Assembly: GCA_964035545.1 (NCBI GenBank)
Contig: OZ037771.1
Location: forward strand, 9,164,408-9,224,407
DNA from: Bugula neritina
Taxonomy: Eukaryota > Bryozoa > Gymnolaemata > Cheilostomatida > Bugulidae
DNA length: 60,000 nt
Direction of reading: 5' to 3'
How positions within the stretch are numbered: position 1 is the stretch's first letter; each line of letters begins with the position of its first letter. This document shows positions 1 to 12,612 of the stretch, piece by piece. The notes below the pieces were generated by a model, which was not told the origin of the DNA, did no database searches, and saw only the letters and a list, made by a program, of their open reading frames with translations. The position numbers were made by a program, and so were the translations under genes.

Positions 1-3000
1 TTTGCAAGTTGTAAGTATCAATGCTTAATATTAATTCTATTGTTTTTGCAGTCACAATTTAAACTGAACTGTAGCCAAACCTATTTAATACACCTTAGCA
101 CACATGTTTACATACTGAGTACTACTTTATATATTGTGGAGTTTTACAGCAACTTATGCTGACATTTTTAGAATTTTTTCCTAGGCAGTGTGTTAAAATT
201 ATAAATTTCAAATATAGCTTCTCCATAAGATTGTTTTAATCGGTTAATATTTTATTGTTAACATTTATATTAATTATTCAATAAATAAAGCAGCCTTAAA
301 ATGGTCACAAAACAATATTGTTATTAAATAACTTATTTCAACATTATTAAGCGAAATTAAGCAATATCAATACTTTTTCCTCTTGCTTTATAGAAGATTA
401 ATAATTCAAAATCAAGGAAAGTTTAAAAAGTTTTTATGTTAGATAGGATGTGTATTTTAACATCATTATTTGCACTTTCAAGCACTAGCTAAGTGTGTTC
501 TGGACATTGCAGGCTGTGTATCTGTATTTTTTAAAAGTTGAATCAGCTATTTGAGACGGTTAGAATACTAAAATACTTGCTTAATGCTAATATTTAATGC
601 ATTTATGTTATGACTAAGTTTGCAATAAAGTACTTTTACGCTATAATGGCAGCAAAGTATTACCCATAACCATAGATCATAGAGATTCCTCTCAAGATAA
701 AACACTGAAATCTTAAACAGAAAAACTGATTTGTAAATAGAATGATTATAACGGTTAATGCTTGTCTGTTGTAGTTGGGTATAAACATACTGACGTGATT
801 TTTGTGTGGACAACAGGAAATCAGACATCTGTAGTTATTACAGAAGATATCACCATGTCTCAGTTCAAACACTTTAAAACAACAGTCGCAAATTACAGCT
901 ACTCCAGAATGAATGACTCTAATGGTAAGCTAACTAGAAGTAGTTCAACTTCAGTTCAGTGTATCACACCCCTGTATCCAACTAAATTCATCGGCTGGAA
1001 TCTAGAACTAAATGTTTTGGTTACTGTAGCTAGCATAGAACATAGCAAACTGTAGAAAACTAACCTATGTCTACCTATAGACATGTCATGTATTGTGAAC
1101 ATCTAACCAAACTAAACATTTTTACCTTTAATAGAAGCAAAAACTAGCTTCAAACAGCTGCAGGCACCACTATCATTCTGTGCAAATCGAACCAATTTAA
1201 GGGGTAAACTAATAATGCTGACAGGCTTCTCAGCATGTGTGTGTTTGGCAGCATCTCTTGCAGGAGTTATTAGCCAAGTGTAATAATTTATAATTTTGTT
1301 CTCAATAGCATTTGCTGTCAATGGCATGAACTATGATGAGTTTAGGAGCAACTAAAATAGCATCCAAGACTTGAATATCTTGTTAAGAGAGTGTATATAT
1401 CTTGTGTTTTAGACGTAGCCTCAGTCCTTGACGCCACATTTCACATGAAACGACAGACGGGGTACTACTTGCTCAATATATATATACCCTGTGCTATGCT
1501 AGTGGCTATGTCATGGGTTACTTTCTGGTTAAACAGAGAAGCAGCTGCTGCTAGAGTCTCTTTAGGTAAGCCAATCATTGCACTGGTGTATACTATACAC
1601 TGACTAAACATTCCCATGATGTGGTTTACTAGCCCGGTTTCTGTCACTTTACCTGCAAGCAAGAATTTAATAAGCTAGGTGATAAAAGAAACAAAACTTG
1701 ATTTATAAATAAATTATTACATAAAGTGTATACTCCAGTTTTCACTTCTTTGAATGTTTTCAATCTATTACTGGATGTGTTGACAGAGGTTTTGCTCTTT
1801 TTTTAGGCATAACCACATTTCTGACAACAGTGACAATTGGCTTGTCGGGTAGATCTGACCTTCCACAACTGGACTATATTACAGCCTTGGATCTTTACAT
1901 TCTAATGACAATGGGTTATGTTTTAGCAGCTTTCTTTGAATATGCTGGTGTCAACTATTTCACTAAAATCAGTAAGCCAGACGACTGCAAACCCATCTAT
2001 GCATTCAGACCTGACGAGCTAGCAGTAAGTTTAAACCTGAGAAATTATCACGTCTTTTCTTCCTAAAATCATATCAACTATTAGCTGCGTTAATGAAGGA
2101 TGGGTGGTGGTCCATTCATATTTGAGATTTTCCACATCATAAACTGTAAAATGGAAAACTGATTTACAAGCAGCTACTCTTAAGAAATCCCTGACATACT
2201 TCATTTACTAAGAATTAAAACATTTATGGATTTATCATTGCTATCATCTACACACAGTCTGTTTGCTGGTTATATGTTCTAATAAGTTTGCTTATAATAA
2301 ATGTTTGTTTGGGTATGCAGTTCATGGTATTATGCAACTAATATTAATCATTGCCGATTTTCATTGCATGCTACTTCTAGCTGCTGCATCACACAGCTTA
2401 CTCACTGAGCTGGCTTAAAGGTTTAAACAGAGCCGAACAAAACGACATCGGCATAAACGCAAACTTTTTATAAAACAAAGTTTTTTGTGCATACAACCCT
2501 CTAGCAGTATGTAGATAATAGCTAAGATAATATATAAATATTTTGCTACTGCATAAAAGAAGTGTTTCAGAAATTTTCCAAGACAGTTAATTATACATTT
2601 TTGTGCTCTCATTGCTTTTTTCGCTACGGAAAAAATGTACTAATGAGTTTATAACCAAATTAGATTGGGCGGGTCAGTACAAAACGTTATTTTTCCAGTT
2701 GTGATTTGCTATGCTGCAAAACACAAACAGTGATATATAATTAATATCAATTTAACTCTTTAACTTTTACAAGAATTCAGTGCAAGTTGTTAATTGCCAG
2801 CAGTTGATGAAGTATAGACATGCTGGACAACAGCTTTAACCTAATTTATAGTTAAAGTCAACAAGAGGTGTAGGTAGCATCCAGTGCTCAACTAATTTCT
2901 TAAATACATATCATACTTTGAAGTGTGTTCAAAACATTGCACAGGTAGCTTTGAATCATCAACTTAGTTAATCAGCCACTAACACATGTCAAAACTGTGA

Positions 3001-3384
3001 ATTCCTTTAACCCATTAAATGCAACTTATTACAGCTCATTCATTCATAACACATTCATCAACATAATATTCTTGCACTAAACTTTAAAAGCTAGTTAGTA
3101 TACTGTTTCCATAAGAAAGTGCTGTTAAACCATATTATGTTTGAATTTAGCCTCCATCTCCACCGGCCCACCAACGAATGAAGAGGAGAAGTTGCCTTAC
3201 CAAGTTCCTGCTATGCTTCTTGGGACATGTTGGTTACCGAGGAAAGTTAAAAGCACATAAAAATGAGATGAACAGCGTGAGCAAGATAGACATTGTAGCT
3301 AGAATACTTTTCCCTTTGACATTTCTTATACTCAACGTACTTTACTACTTGGCATATGTTCATTTCAGTTTCAATCAGACCTGA
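1..3384 (+). CDS. Cys-loop GABA-A/glycine-type receptor subunit 1 (5' truncated)
   Basis: Pentameric ligand-gated ion channel subunit of the plasma membrane. Exons seen: 1-10 (tail of the Cys-loop exon, donor gtaagt at 11), 775-924, 1413-1565, 1807-2024 and 3151-3384 (stop TGA). All joins keep frame. The second exon encodes the strand before loop C (DVIFVW ... TMSQFKHF) and the third covers M1 (YYLLNIYIPCAMLVAMSWVT, then FWLNRE). The fourth begins M2 (GITTFLTTVTIGLSGRSDLP) and holds M3 ending EYAGVNYFTK. The last gives M4 (VARILFPLTFLILNVLYYLA). The pore ring at -2'/-1'/0' is Ala-Ala-Arg, as in anion-selective beta subunits, with 9'Leu and 19'Arg present. The M3-M4 loop is short, about 65 residues. 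The ligand-binding N-terminus lies outside the window. M3 and M1 resemble invertebrate Grd/alpha-like GABA receptor subunits, but the ligand is not proven. Intron positions and phases match subunit 2 downstream, so the pair is a tandem duplication. Confidence 0.88.
11..774 (+). other. Intron of receptor subunit 1
   Basis: AT-rich intron between the Cys-loop exon tail and the loop B/C exon, with donor gtaagt and acceptor ctgttgtag. I see no other feature in it. Confidence 0.6.
2184..2576. mobile_element. Degenerate MITE-like element in the last intron of subunit 1
   Basis: Ends form an imperfect inverted repeat: GAAATCCCTGACATACTTCA on the left and, on the other strand, a related end reading CTGAAACACTTCTTTTATGC. 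A better-preserved relative lies at 53729-54054. The two share a segment like ATAAAACAAAGTTTTTTGTG plus nearby bases. No coding capacity, so a non-autonomous DNA element is likely. The rest of the 2025-3150 intron is plain AT-rich sequence. Confidence 0.5.
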
Positions 3385-3985
3385 TAATAATTAAAAACTT
3401 CATCTTAAGTGTAATGTGTAGCCTATTCGAGAATTTCTTAGTAGAAAAATAGTGATACTAGAAAAAATTCAAAAATATGTTTTGCTGTATATATTTTTTA
3501 TTATTTTTACAAAAATATACAGTTTAATATTAACACTGTATTTTGACTCCTACTATGAGTATGTATTATTATCAATATAATTTGCTTCAATAACATACTT
3601 GATGCTTTTGCTAAAGAGCAGCTTCAACTTAGTACTGTCAAGAGTATCTCACCATTTCATTATGATGCAGTTGAAATGTATTCTATTTTTGATCCATAAG
3701 TTGGGTTGTACTTTACTATACTGTATATGTGATATTTTACTACTAATTTAATATTTTAAATTGAAAGAATGGAGATACATATTTTCCACAGCCTTCAATC
3801 ATTATTAACAATGTTTCACCTGTTTGCTTTTTTAAATTTTTATGCTAGCCATATACTTTCTACTAAAGAAAACCCTTTTTCGGATATTAACGGAATAAAA
3901 GTTTTAATCAAATGAACACTAACAGCTTATAACTTAGAACTGATTGAAGTCTACAAGGATCCTTGACCAAAAGCCAAGTGGCTAA

Positions 3986-4190
3986 GAGCAGCCGTGGTCT
4001 AGGGGTTTGCATAGTAAACTCAAAGTCATGGGTTTAAGCCCCGACAAAGACCATTGGTGATGTTAGGAAGGGCATCCAGTAATAATTGCTCATGTGCCTC
4101 ATCTGAAAATTCTTTAGCCCGATATAACAAAAACCCTTTTCATCAGGGGTTACTCACAAGAATAGAGACTTTAAACTTGCGTGAGCTTTT
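3986..4190 (+). mobile_element. tRNA-derived SINE, copy A
   Basis: The head reads GAGCAGCCGTGGTCTAGGGG (A-box-like), followed by a B-box-like GGGTTTAAGCCCC. A conserved core GATGTTAGGAAGGGCATCCA and the tail AAACTTGCGTGAGCTTTT follow. It matches copies B to D (17391, 52550, 58862). The core resembles the central domain of the MetaSINE superfamily as I recall it. The head is not a functional tRNA gene. Confidence 0.8.
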
Positions 4191-4285
4191 AAGAGCTGCG
4201 AAGCACGGGATGCCGTCCCTGACATCATTACCAGACTAAGGATTCACCATAGGTCAGCACTCTAACTACTATACCGGGCTGCTCA
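4191..4285 (-). mobile_element. Second tRNA-headed SINE fragment, inverted against copy A
   Basis: The complement starts TGAGCAGCCCGGTATAGTAG, a diverged A-box head, and contains GTCAGGGACGGCATCCCGT, a diverged core. It abuts copy A tail to tail, so the pair forms a composite with tRNA-like heads at both ends. Confidence 0.55.
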
Positions 4286-4429
4286 CAGCTAGCACCATTA
4301 TCATGTCTAGCAGTAAAAGAATATAACAACAGGCTACTTCTGTACTAATAGGAGGCCCCTAGTAAAGTTATGATTCATACCGGCTACATTATTAGTATTT
4401 AAGTTATTGCTAAAAGTGAGGATATAGTC

Positions 4430-4725
4430 ATTATGATTTTAGGTAGAAATAGCACAGGTAATAATGGCACAGGTAATAATAGTACAAATGGTAAAGTAGG
4501 CAAAAATGGCACACTGTTGTTAAATTTTCCCAAACCCCAAACCCCCAACTCTTAAACCCCAACCCCAAACTCAAGCTCCCATTCCCAAAGCTAAACCCCC
4601 CATTCCAAACCCCCACCACCACCCCAAACCCTAATATTTAAAATGTGCTAGTTTTACCTACTTTGCCATTTGTAACATTTTTACCTGTGCCATTATTATC
4701 TGTGCCATTTTTACTGGGCACCATA
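4430..4725. mobile_element. G/C-strand-biased inverted-repeat element, copy 1
   Basis: The left flank has repeats of GGTAATAATGGCACA; the right flank has the complementary TGTGCCATTATTATC type. Between them is a C-rich stretch of CCCCAAAC/CCCTAA-like runs (about 4527-4633). A second copy in the opposite orientation lies at 12300-12612 and shares end sequences (GATTTTAGGTAGAAAT-like and TGGTGCCCAGTAAAAATGGC-like). Probably a non-autonomous DNA element; no protein. Confidence 0.6.
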
Positions 4726-5984
4726 AAATATAGATTAGCTAATGATTAGTAATAGCCTGCAATAGAGGCATTACAAGTTTTAAGTCTCATTAAAATATTG
4801 CAGTTGAACCAACATTTTCAGAAGGGTGACAATATGACCATGCTTATTTTATCAATTTTACAAAACAGTTCTTTACCTGCTGCAAAAATCTTTGGCTGTT
4901 TTACATTTAGAGGTATTTTTTAGGAGTTGTTAGCCCTTGGTGCTTGAAAAATAGATAACTCTGAAAGTAACTCAAACAGCATATAAAAGTAGAATTGTCT
5001 GTATAGTAGAGTTTAAAGAGTGCGTAGAAGTAGATTGAAGTGACTTGAGCATTTTTCTGCTTCTGCCTTCACTAAATGTGTTGTAGTTATTACTATAATA
5101 ATGATTTGTCTTTATTCATGAAACTATTTTCACTTATTTCTTTGCATGTATAGGCTTCTAAAATGTTTCAAATAAAACTATTTGTTGAGAATAGTAAATG
5201 TTCAGGTTAGACATGCTTATAAAATTTGAAAGTTTCCTGTAATTGTAACAAACATCTATAATTTCAAAGTGTTTTTCATTAATTTTTTCAGTGAAAAATT
5301 ATTGAAATCATGTCAGTTCTTCAAAGACAAGAAACTCATCCTGTGTTCATGATTTATACAGTCAAGTCTCAGAAGTTGTAAATAATTAAGGTTTGTTATC
5401 ATGAAATAGGATATACTAGGGTGAGCTTCACTAATGGCAATTCTATTGAGCAGTTATAAATAAAATAAGATCAATTTTCAGTAGAATAAAAACAATCAGT
5501 AAGTGGAACCGTGTAGAGGTAGAAAGAATTATGTAATGAGTAATTAATAGCTTAATGTAGTGTAGTGTTGTTTCTATGCAACATGCATACAACCTGTCTG
5601 CTTTGTAATATTTCTGGATATCATTAGACATAGCAAATGTTAATTATAGAAGTATTAGCTTTTAGAAATATAAAACAACTTTGAAGTTGTATTCTGCCGT
5701 CATCATAAACTATCCATGTAGCTTTTTATATCACCCTTCTACCTAGGGATAACAGGGGTGGGGATAAGGGGGTTTATTAAACGTCCCATGCAAGTTGTAA
5801 TCATGAATATAAAAAACAAAATATAGATCTATATAATCATATTTTGTTACATTATTATACTATTATATATAATTATATTATGGCTATTTAGTTATAGCTG
5901 CAAATATATAACTATATAGTTTTTCTCATACATGCATTGGTTATATGTGCATGAATTTTTGGGTGTGAATGTGTGCATGATTGT

Positions 5985-6111
5985 AAACACACAAACGCAC
6001 ACGCACCCACACCGCACACACACGCACACACACACACACACACACATGCACACACGCACACACACACACACACGCACACACACACACGCACACACACACA
6101 CACACGCACAT

Positions 6112-6192
<81 letters not shown>

Positions 6193-6230
6193 CACACACA
6201 CACACGCACACACACATGCACACACACACA
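5985..6230. repeat. (CA)n microsatellite
   Basis: About 240 bases of CA dinucleotides with scattered CG and TG interruptions. The several His- and Cys/Val-repeat open frames over it, on both strands, are artefacts of the repeat. Confidence 0.97.
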
Positions 6231-6779
6231 GTGTGATTCTCATCTTAAAGATTGGCATGCCGCTATCTCATGAACAAGATAAATTGAAATAATAGAGTTT
6301 CAGCCATTTAACTGTATCATAATACTCGTATTATATATCTAAAGATCTAGTACCATAATTAACTATGTAAAATAGTACGGAGCCTAAGATAGCATTTATA
6401 TATGTATATTATTTCTTATATCTTATAATATAACCACAAAAATATATTATACACACAAACACATTATATGATTGATGTAAATAAATTAACAGTGTACCTA
6501 TCATTTACTATAATAGAATCACCCTGCATTCTAGTGCTAATTAGGAATGTAAACATAATTATGTGAATTTATTTAACTTATGAAAGAGTAAATGTAAGTA
6601 TTTTGTTTATCAACTTGGTAGAGCAAGTGTGCAAGCAGAGTGTATATGCATGTAAGTAGACTAACATAGTGATATGATGGGGACTTCATACTTCAGCTGT
6701 AAAAAGTAGAGAGTTTAAGTTATTTCCACTTGGCCAAAAGTTCTGTTTTAGTTGAGTTTATAGAATCCTAGAAGCTGAA

Positions 6780-7400
6780 AGCGGGAAGCTAGAAGTTAGA
6801 AGCTAAAGGCTAAAAACTAAAAGCTAAAACTTAAAAGCTGCGAACTAGACACTAGAAGTTGGAAATTAGAAGCTAGAAGCTAAGAGTTAGAAGTTAGAAG
6901 ATAGAAGATAGAAAATAGAAGACAGAAGATAGAAGACAGAAGATAGAAGATAGAAGATAGAAGACAGAAGATAGAAGATAGAAGATAGAAGATAGAAGAT
7001 AGAAGATAAAAGATAAAAGATAAAAGATAAAAGATAAAAGATAGAAGATAGAAGATAGAAGATAGAAGATAGAAGATAGAAGATAGAAGATAGAAGATAG
7101 AAGATAGAAGATAGAAGATAGAAGATAGAAGATAGAAGATAGAAGATAGAAGATAGAAGATAGAAGATAGAAGATAGAAGATAGAAGATAGAAGATAGAA
7201 GATAGAAGATAGAAGATAGAAGATAGAAGATAGAAGATAGAAGATAGAAGATAGAAGATAGAAGATAGCTACAAGCTACAAGCTAAAAACTGGTAGTTAT
7301 GTGGTAGCTGCCAGAAGCTTGTAATTAGAAGCTTGTAACTAGAAGCTGGTCCTTAGAAAGTAGAAACCAGAAGCTAGAAGCTGGAAGCTAGAAACTAGAA
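6780..7400. repeat. (GATAGAA)n satellite with degenerate borders
   Basis: A nearly perfect 7-base unit GATAGAA runs from about 6895 to 7268, with a GATAAAA variant block near 7005-7040. Both sides are older, mutated 7- to 9-base relatives such as AGAAGCTAGAAGCT (6780-6895 and 7320-7400). The gradient suggests a young core expanded inside an older array. Confidence 0.95.
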
Positions 7401-9022
7401 GCTGAAGTTACTCGTAAAGTGTCAAGCATTCATGATTTTGTAACAGCTAATAATGTTTTTGCATACAATTACGTTAACAGCTGACGTGTCTCAGCACAAA
7501 CTACTTGAAAATGTTACTACTCCTTTAAGATGAAAGGTAATTATATAACACCTTATCTAAACTTTTCTCAACGCTTGGTCTTTAAACTCTTTATTCTGCT
7601 GTAACTACTTATTGAACTAAATTAATTTGAAACGTTGGCTGTGAATAAAGAATCGTACATATTACACTGAAAGATCTTAAATTAAGAAGCTAGTTGATGG
7701 TGGGTTATGTATTTATATTAATTTTTGAAGCAGCAACACCAGAATATACTCTCTTGTAACAGTAAATCAATAATAATACGTATCTCATTGTGCTTCTCTC
7801 TCTTTCTCTCTCAGCAATGAGAAATCAATGCATGCAGTGGCAGCTGCCTCAACATCAGTTGCATTACGCAAGAGTACCATAACACCGTTACCATATAATT
7901 TTATTTGTGTGCAGCATGGCAGCATGAAACTGTGTAGTTATGGTAAAAGCTGTTAAGTAATCCTTTATTGTCCACGAGAGTCTAAGACATTGCACTGGGA
8001 TTTGTCGGATATGCTTAACCCAAGTCTGTGAGTATGCATCTTATTTTGTACTTTATACAGAGTATTTTAGCTCTGAATGCTTCTATACAGAATACAACAG
8101 TACGACAAGGTATTTGTAAACTAGTTACATGAGAAATAATAAAATGGTTTCTCAACAATAATTGTGCTACACATTAACCTACTATTTCATGTGAAGTATA
8201 GACATGTATCATTACATGTTTGCTGCAGGGTATACTTATAGCAAAACAGATTCACCTTACAAATAACATGCAAAGCACTTAATACAATACAAAGTCTCAC
8301 CATAAAGCATTAGACCTGTTAAAGTACACCTGGTGCACTAATAGTTTAATTATCCATATAATTGCTATATCTAAAACTAATTACTTAAAGATATGTATAT
8401 AATATAATTTACTAAACAAACATGATATTATATAGTAGCAGTATTTTAGCCCTCTGTTTCAACCTTCTAGAATGCAGTTAGATGGCTATTTATTATTATA
8501 CATTTTATTTAATTTATAAATAGTAACTTTGAGTAGCAGTAGAAATAGCTACGTAAGTAGACCAACATAAGTGGTATATTAATTAACCATATAAATTATG
8601 CATGAAGCATATACCTTCACATAACGTATAAATTTCAAATTCAAGACTGTATCTACCTCTATGCATCTAGCACCAACAAGAATATTCTAGTCAAAGTTGA
8701 TGTTACATAAGAAAGCTTTATTTAGTTTGTAAATTGTTCAACCCAGTTAGAGATGGAAGGCTAGTCATATTTCATATTCTATTCTGCACATCAAATAATT
8801 GTGTACCAATATGTTATACACACAGTAGATGTATTGTTATTATTATGTATTTTGTGGTTTAAAATAAATACCTAAGCTAGTAATTACTATACTATCACTC
8901 TTTCAGTATTTATCTGCTCCTATTCACCACATCATTTATTTTATATACTTTTTGCACTGTACTCCTTATTTATGATGTGAAATTTTGCTTGTATTTTTAT
9001 AGATTTGTCTGCTCTCTGAATG

Positions 9023-9023
<1 letters not shown>
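7401..9023. other. Non-coding stretch
   Basis: AT-rich DNA with no exon that I can support. A short segment near 7475-7538 resembles a decayed copy of the loop-C exon of subunit 1 and is described among the findings. Confidence 0.4.

Positions 9024-9087
<64 letters not shown>
9024..9087. repeat. (AT)n microsatellite
   Basis: Uninterrupted AT dinucleotide run of about 64 bases followed by ATAAATGATATAAATGA. Confidence 0.97.
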
Positions 9088-9090
<3 letters not shown>

Positions 9091-9314
9091 GATATATAAA
9101 TGATATAAATGAAATGCGCTAACACCACAGGAACATAACTCTGAGTAGTACGTATTGCCATAATAAAAAAATCATTGACGTTTGATTGTTAAGAGTACTG
9201 CTAGAATATTCTTGAAAAATATTTATCAGAAGTTTTAGTTGAGTAATTTTATACTATACATCTCAGTTTACAGCACTCATATGTAAAGAAGTTTTCAAAC
9301 CACATACTTGAAAG

Positions 9315-9478
9315 CACGGTGCACATAATACACTACATGATGCACATAATACACTACATGGTGCACATAATACACTACATGATGCACATAATACACTACA
9401 TGATGCACATAATACACTACATGATGCACATAATACACTACATGATGCACATAATACACTACATGATGCACATATCAT
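9315..9478. repeat. 21-bp minisatellite
   Basis: About eight copies of a unit like ATGATGCACATAATACACTAC, nearly identical to one another. The period is a multiple of three, so both strands show repetitive open frames (Met-His-Ile-Ile-His-Tyr on plus). There is no splice, start or codon evidence for a gene. Confidence 0.95.
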
Positions 9479-12299
9479 ACTACAAGAGATACGTAGTACA
9501 CTACATGCTGCGGATTGTTCGTTACACATTATATATATATATATACAGAGTAAAATATGTATGCCACATGTTGGATATATTCGTGTTCTATAATATGCTC
9601 TATTGTCATCAGTAATACGTCTAAAATTGCAGCTGTGATAACCACTCACTGTTGCTGCCACTTTCCCAAAGGCTCCATAGCCATTGAATCATCCAATGTT
9701 TAAGCATTGCTTTTACCGTCTTCCGGTAGATTCCGTTGGAATGCTGAAATGTTACTAATATAACCCACTCAATATATTACTAATTAAATATTACAGCATT
9801 AAAATTAGCTTCAAATTATTAGTTTATTAAGAGTCTAGAAATGCAATTATCGTTCGTTTTAGAATACAGCTAAAATGCCTACTTGCTGAATGTTATATAT
9901 AACATTTAACATCATGTGATTGCACGGAAGCGCTCTCAGTTTTTGAAAAGAAACTCCGTCAGCTGGATTGAAGGCTTTAATTCACTTAAACTTAACATTA
10001 ATTACAGTAAATAATATAAAAGGTGCTCCACCCAATTTGATTATTCTTCTAGTTACAGTATATGAGTGCTAGACACAACAATTGGTTTAGTAGGTAATCC
10101 GTATGTTCTTCACATCTGTGTTGAATACCAATCTTTTTTCTGATAGTAAAAGTGAATATTAATTTAATAGCTTTAGGACAATTAAATAATAATATAATAC
10201 TTGTAATAAGATACAACAAAGCACTTTCTTGTTACCATAAAGCAGCACATGGTGTAATACTAGTAGCGAACTAGGAACAAGTATATGTTTACTCAGTGAC
10301 TATAAACTGTTAGTCTCAGAGTGTAGAAATGGCATTTGCTTAGCTTCCGCTAAACATCTTATTTCTCCCAATATTCTCAGCAACTCGAAGATCATGAGAT
10401 CACGGAAGCGAGCTAGTGGCTAGCTCACTCAAATCAGACACTTCTCATACTTTACAGGCTTGTCTCCAAACCTGATGAAGCAAGTCTATTTTGCCAGGGA
10501 TCTGTCGTTAGATATTCATGCAACATGATATTTAAATAAATCTGAAAAAATAATTTGCTCCCTAAAAATAGAGTATGTGCTAGGAGAAACTAGTCAAGCC
10601 ACTTAAAGGAAGCAAAGTAAAACAAAACAAATTACAGCTTAAATCACCAGAATTTATTTATAAGTCTTAATTATAAATCTATTCAACAATACCTTTACAA
10701 GTAATTGCAACAGCTGGTAAGCCCTAGAGATATGTTATACAAAGCTATTAATTATTAATAGACTGGAATTTAATGCTTTTAGACCTCTTACAGGCTACTA
10801 ATGAAGAAAACAACCTGCTGTTAGTGAGAGAGATGGAGTAGTGCCTCAATGGCTCTTTACTGTAGAGAAATGCATTGTCAGAATTTACATGTTGCTTTAA
10901 AATTAACTTTCTGCATCATATATATTGGATTACAGGTCATATTGCATACCAACAACGCCATTTAAATATGACCATTGGGTTTTGAAATGTCAATATTAAT
11001 ATTATTAGATATACACAGCAATGCTTTGTATTTAGGAACAAACTTTACATTCATGAACAGAATAGTTATTGAATAAAAATAATGCCGCAGTCAATTTTTA
11101 AAATTAATATGATTCTCTCTTATTCCTATATTATTATGTTGATCTCATATCAATATATATTACAAAGAGAGTGTAGTTTACAAGCCTGTAAGACTGGTGC
11201 AAGTAATATGATGAATATTTAACACTAGGTATACTCTATGTACAACAACTGAGGCTGTAGACGCTGCACTTTTTATAGTGAGCTGTCAATAATAGGGTTT
11301 GATTGTTTGAATTTATTTATTAATTACATGAGCATCAGAGCAAAACATCTTTTTCAAGCGATCAGGTGTCAAAGGGCAAACTTTTGATTTAAATCTTACA
11401 TTTCTATCACTGTTGCTTTTTGTTGTTAACTTGTATTGTATAATTGACACAAAACTAGTGCTTGAGAAAAATGAAATCATTCACTAGATTTAACAGTTGA
11501 TTATTGTGAATTAGTATACCTAATCAGTCAAATTTGCTTTACCTGCTGAGTAAGAATAGCATAGTTTTTGTGCAATGTACATCAAACAAATTTAAATTTG
11601 CACTCGATGACCCATAAGCTAGGATGTGATATGACTGGGAGATATTATGCAATATTGTCCATTGTACATTGTTCAGCACACGACTAAGAAACTGCATATA
11701 ATAGCAAGTAGAGGTACTTTTAATTACAGTAGCAAAATATTATTTGCTGATGATTTGTGATATTGCTTTATTACCATATGCTAGATGGTGTACTACAACA
11801 CACAGTGAGTTGTCTAATTATATGTTGAAGTGCTTTTTCGAACTATGTTGTACAATTGACAATTTTCAACAACAATGAGAAATTTCTATAAAAAAAAACT
11901 TTTGACGGAGAAATTTAAGTACTATAACTAAGGAAATAACTTCAATTACCATTAGTTTAAACAGTAAAGTATCACACTGACCTCTCATTCACATTTACCG
12001 TACTGTAGGCTATAATGTAAAATACTAGCCATTTTAATGTGTCTGGGCTGAAGTTTTCAAAGTCTGCTATTAGGTACAGTCTATGACACTTTATTGGACA
12101 ATTATATCCAATGAGTTGAAGCAAAAGTTTTTCTGTTCAATAGGAGTCCACTGCAACATTTTTGAATCAAGCAGTGCTTGATCCTAGCGTACTGCAACAC
12201 CGTACAGGAAGTTCAGACATTTGTAAAAATGGCTGATATTTGCTGTTACGGCCTACGGTACGGTAAGTGTTAATGAGGAGTTAGGCAGTGTGTAGTAGA
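9479..12299. other. Non-coding stretch
   Basis: 2.8 kb of AT-rich DNA with no recognisable exon, repeat family or RNA gene. Confidence 0.4.
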
Positions 12300-12612
12300 T
12301 GTCCTGAGAATTCATGGGTGTCCAGTAACAATGGCACAAGTAAAAATGGCACATATAAAAATAGCACAGGTAATAATGACACAAGTAATAATGACACAAA
12401 TGGCAAAGTAGATAAAAATGGCAAATTTTCAATATTAGGGTTTGGGGTGGTATTGGGTGTTTGAGACGAGGTGTAAGTTTGGGAATAGGGGTTTGAGTTT
12501 GGGGTTTGGGAAAATTTAACATCAGTGTGCCATCGTTTCCTACTTTTCCATTTGTGCCCTTATTGTCGGTGCCATTATTACCTGTGTCATTTTTAGCTAA
12601 AATCGAATCCAT
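12300..12612. mobile_element. G/C-strand-biased inverted-repeat element, copy 2
   Basis: Opposite orientation to copy 1 at 4430. The left part has repeated GGCACAAGTAAAAATGGCAC. The middle is a G-rich run (about 12437-12510: TTAGGGTTTGGGGTGG and GGGGTTTGAGTTTGGGGTTT), and the right part carries the complementary GCCATTATTACCTGTGTCAT. The middle could form G-quadruplexes. Open frames across it are repeat artefacts. Confidence 0.6.

Noticed and set aside
5743-5760. TAGGGATAACAGGG, identical to the first 14 bases of the I-SceI site and like a conserved large-subunit rRNA segment
   Set aside because: The last four bases differ, the surroundings do not resemble rRNA, and no intron or endonuclease is present. 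Treated as chance.
5892-6273. Long Cys/Val- and His/Thr-repeat open frames on both strands
   Set aside because: Pure consequence of the CA microsatellite.
9263-9661. 132-codon minus-strand frame with Cys-Ser-Val-Leu-Cys-Ala repeats
   Set aside because: It is the reverse reading of the 21-bp minisatellite.
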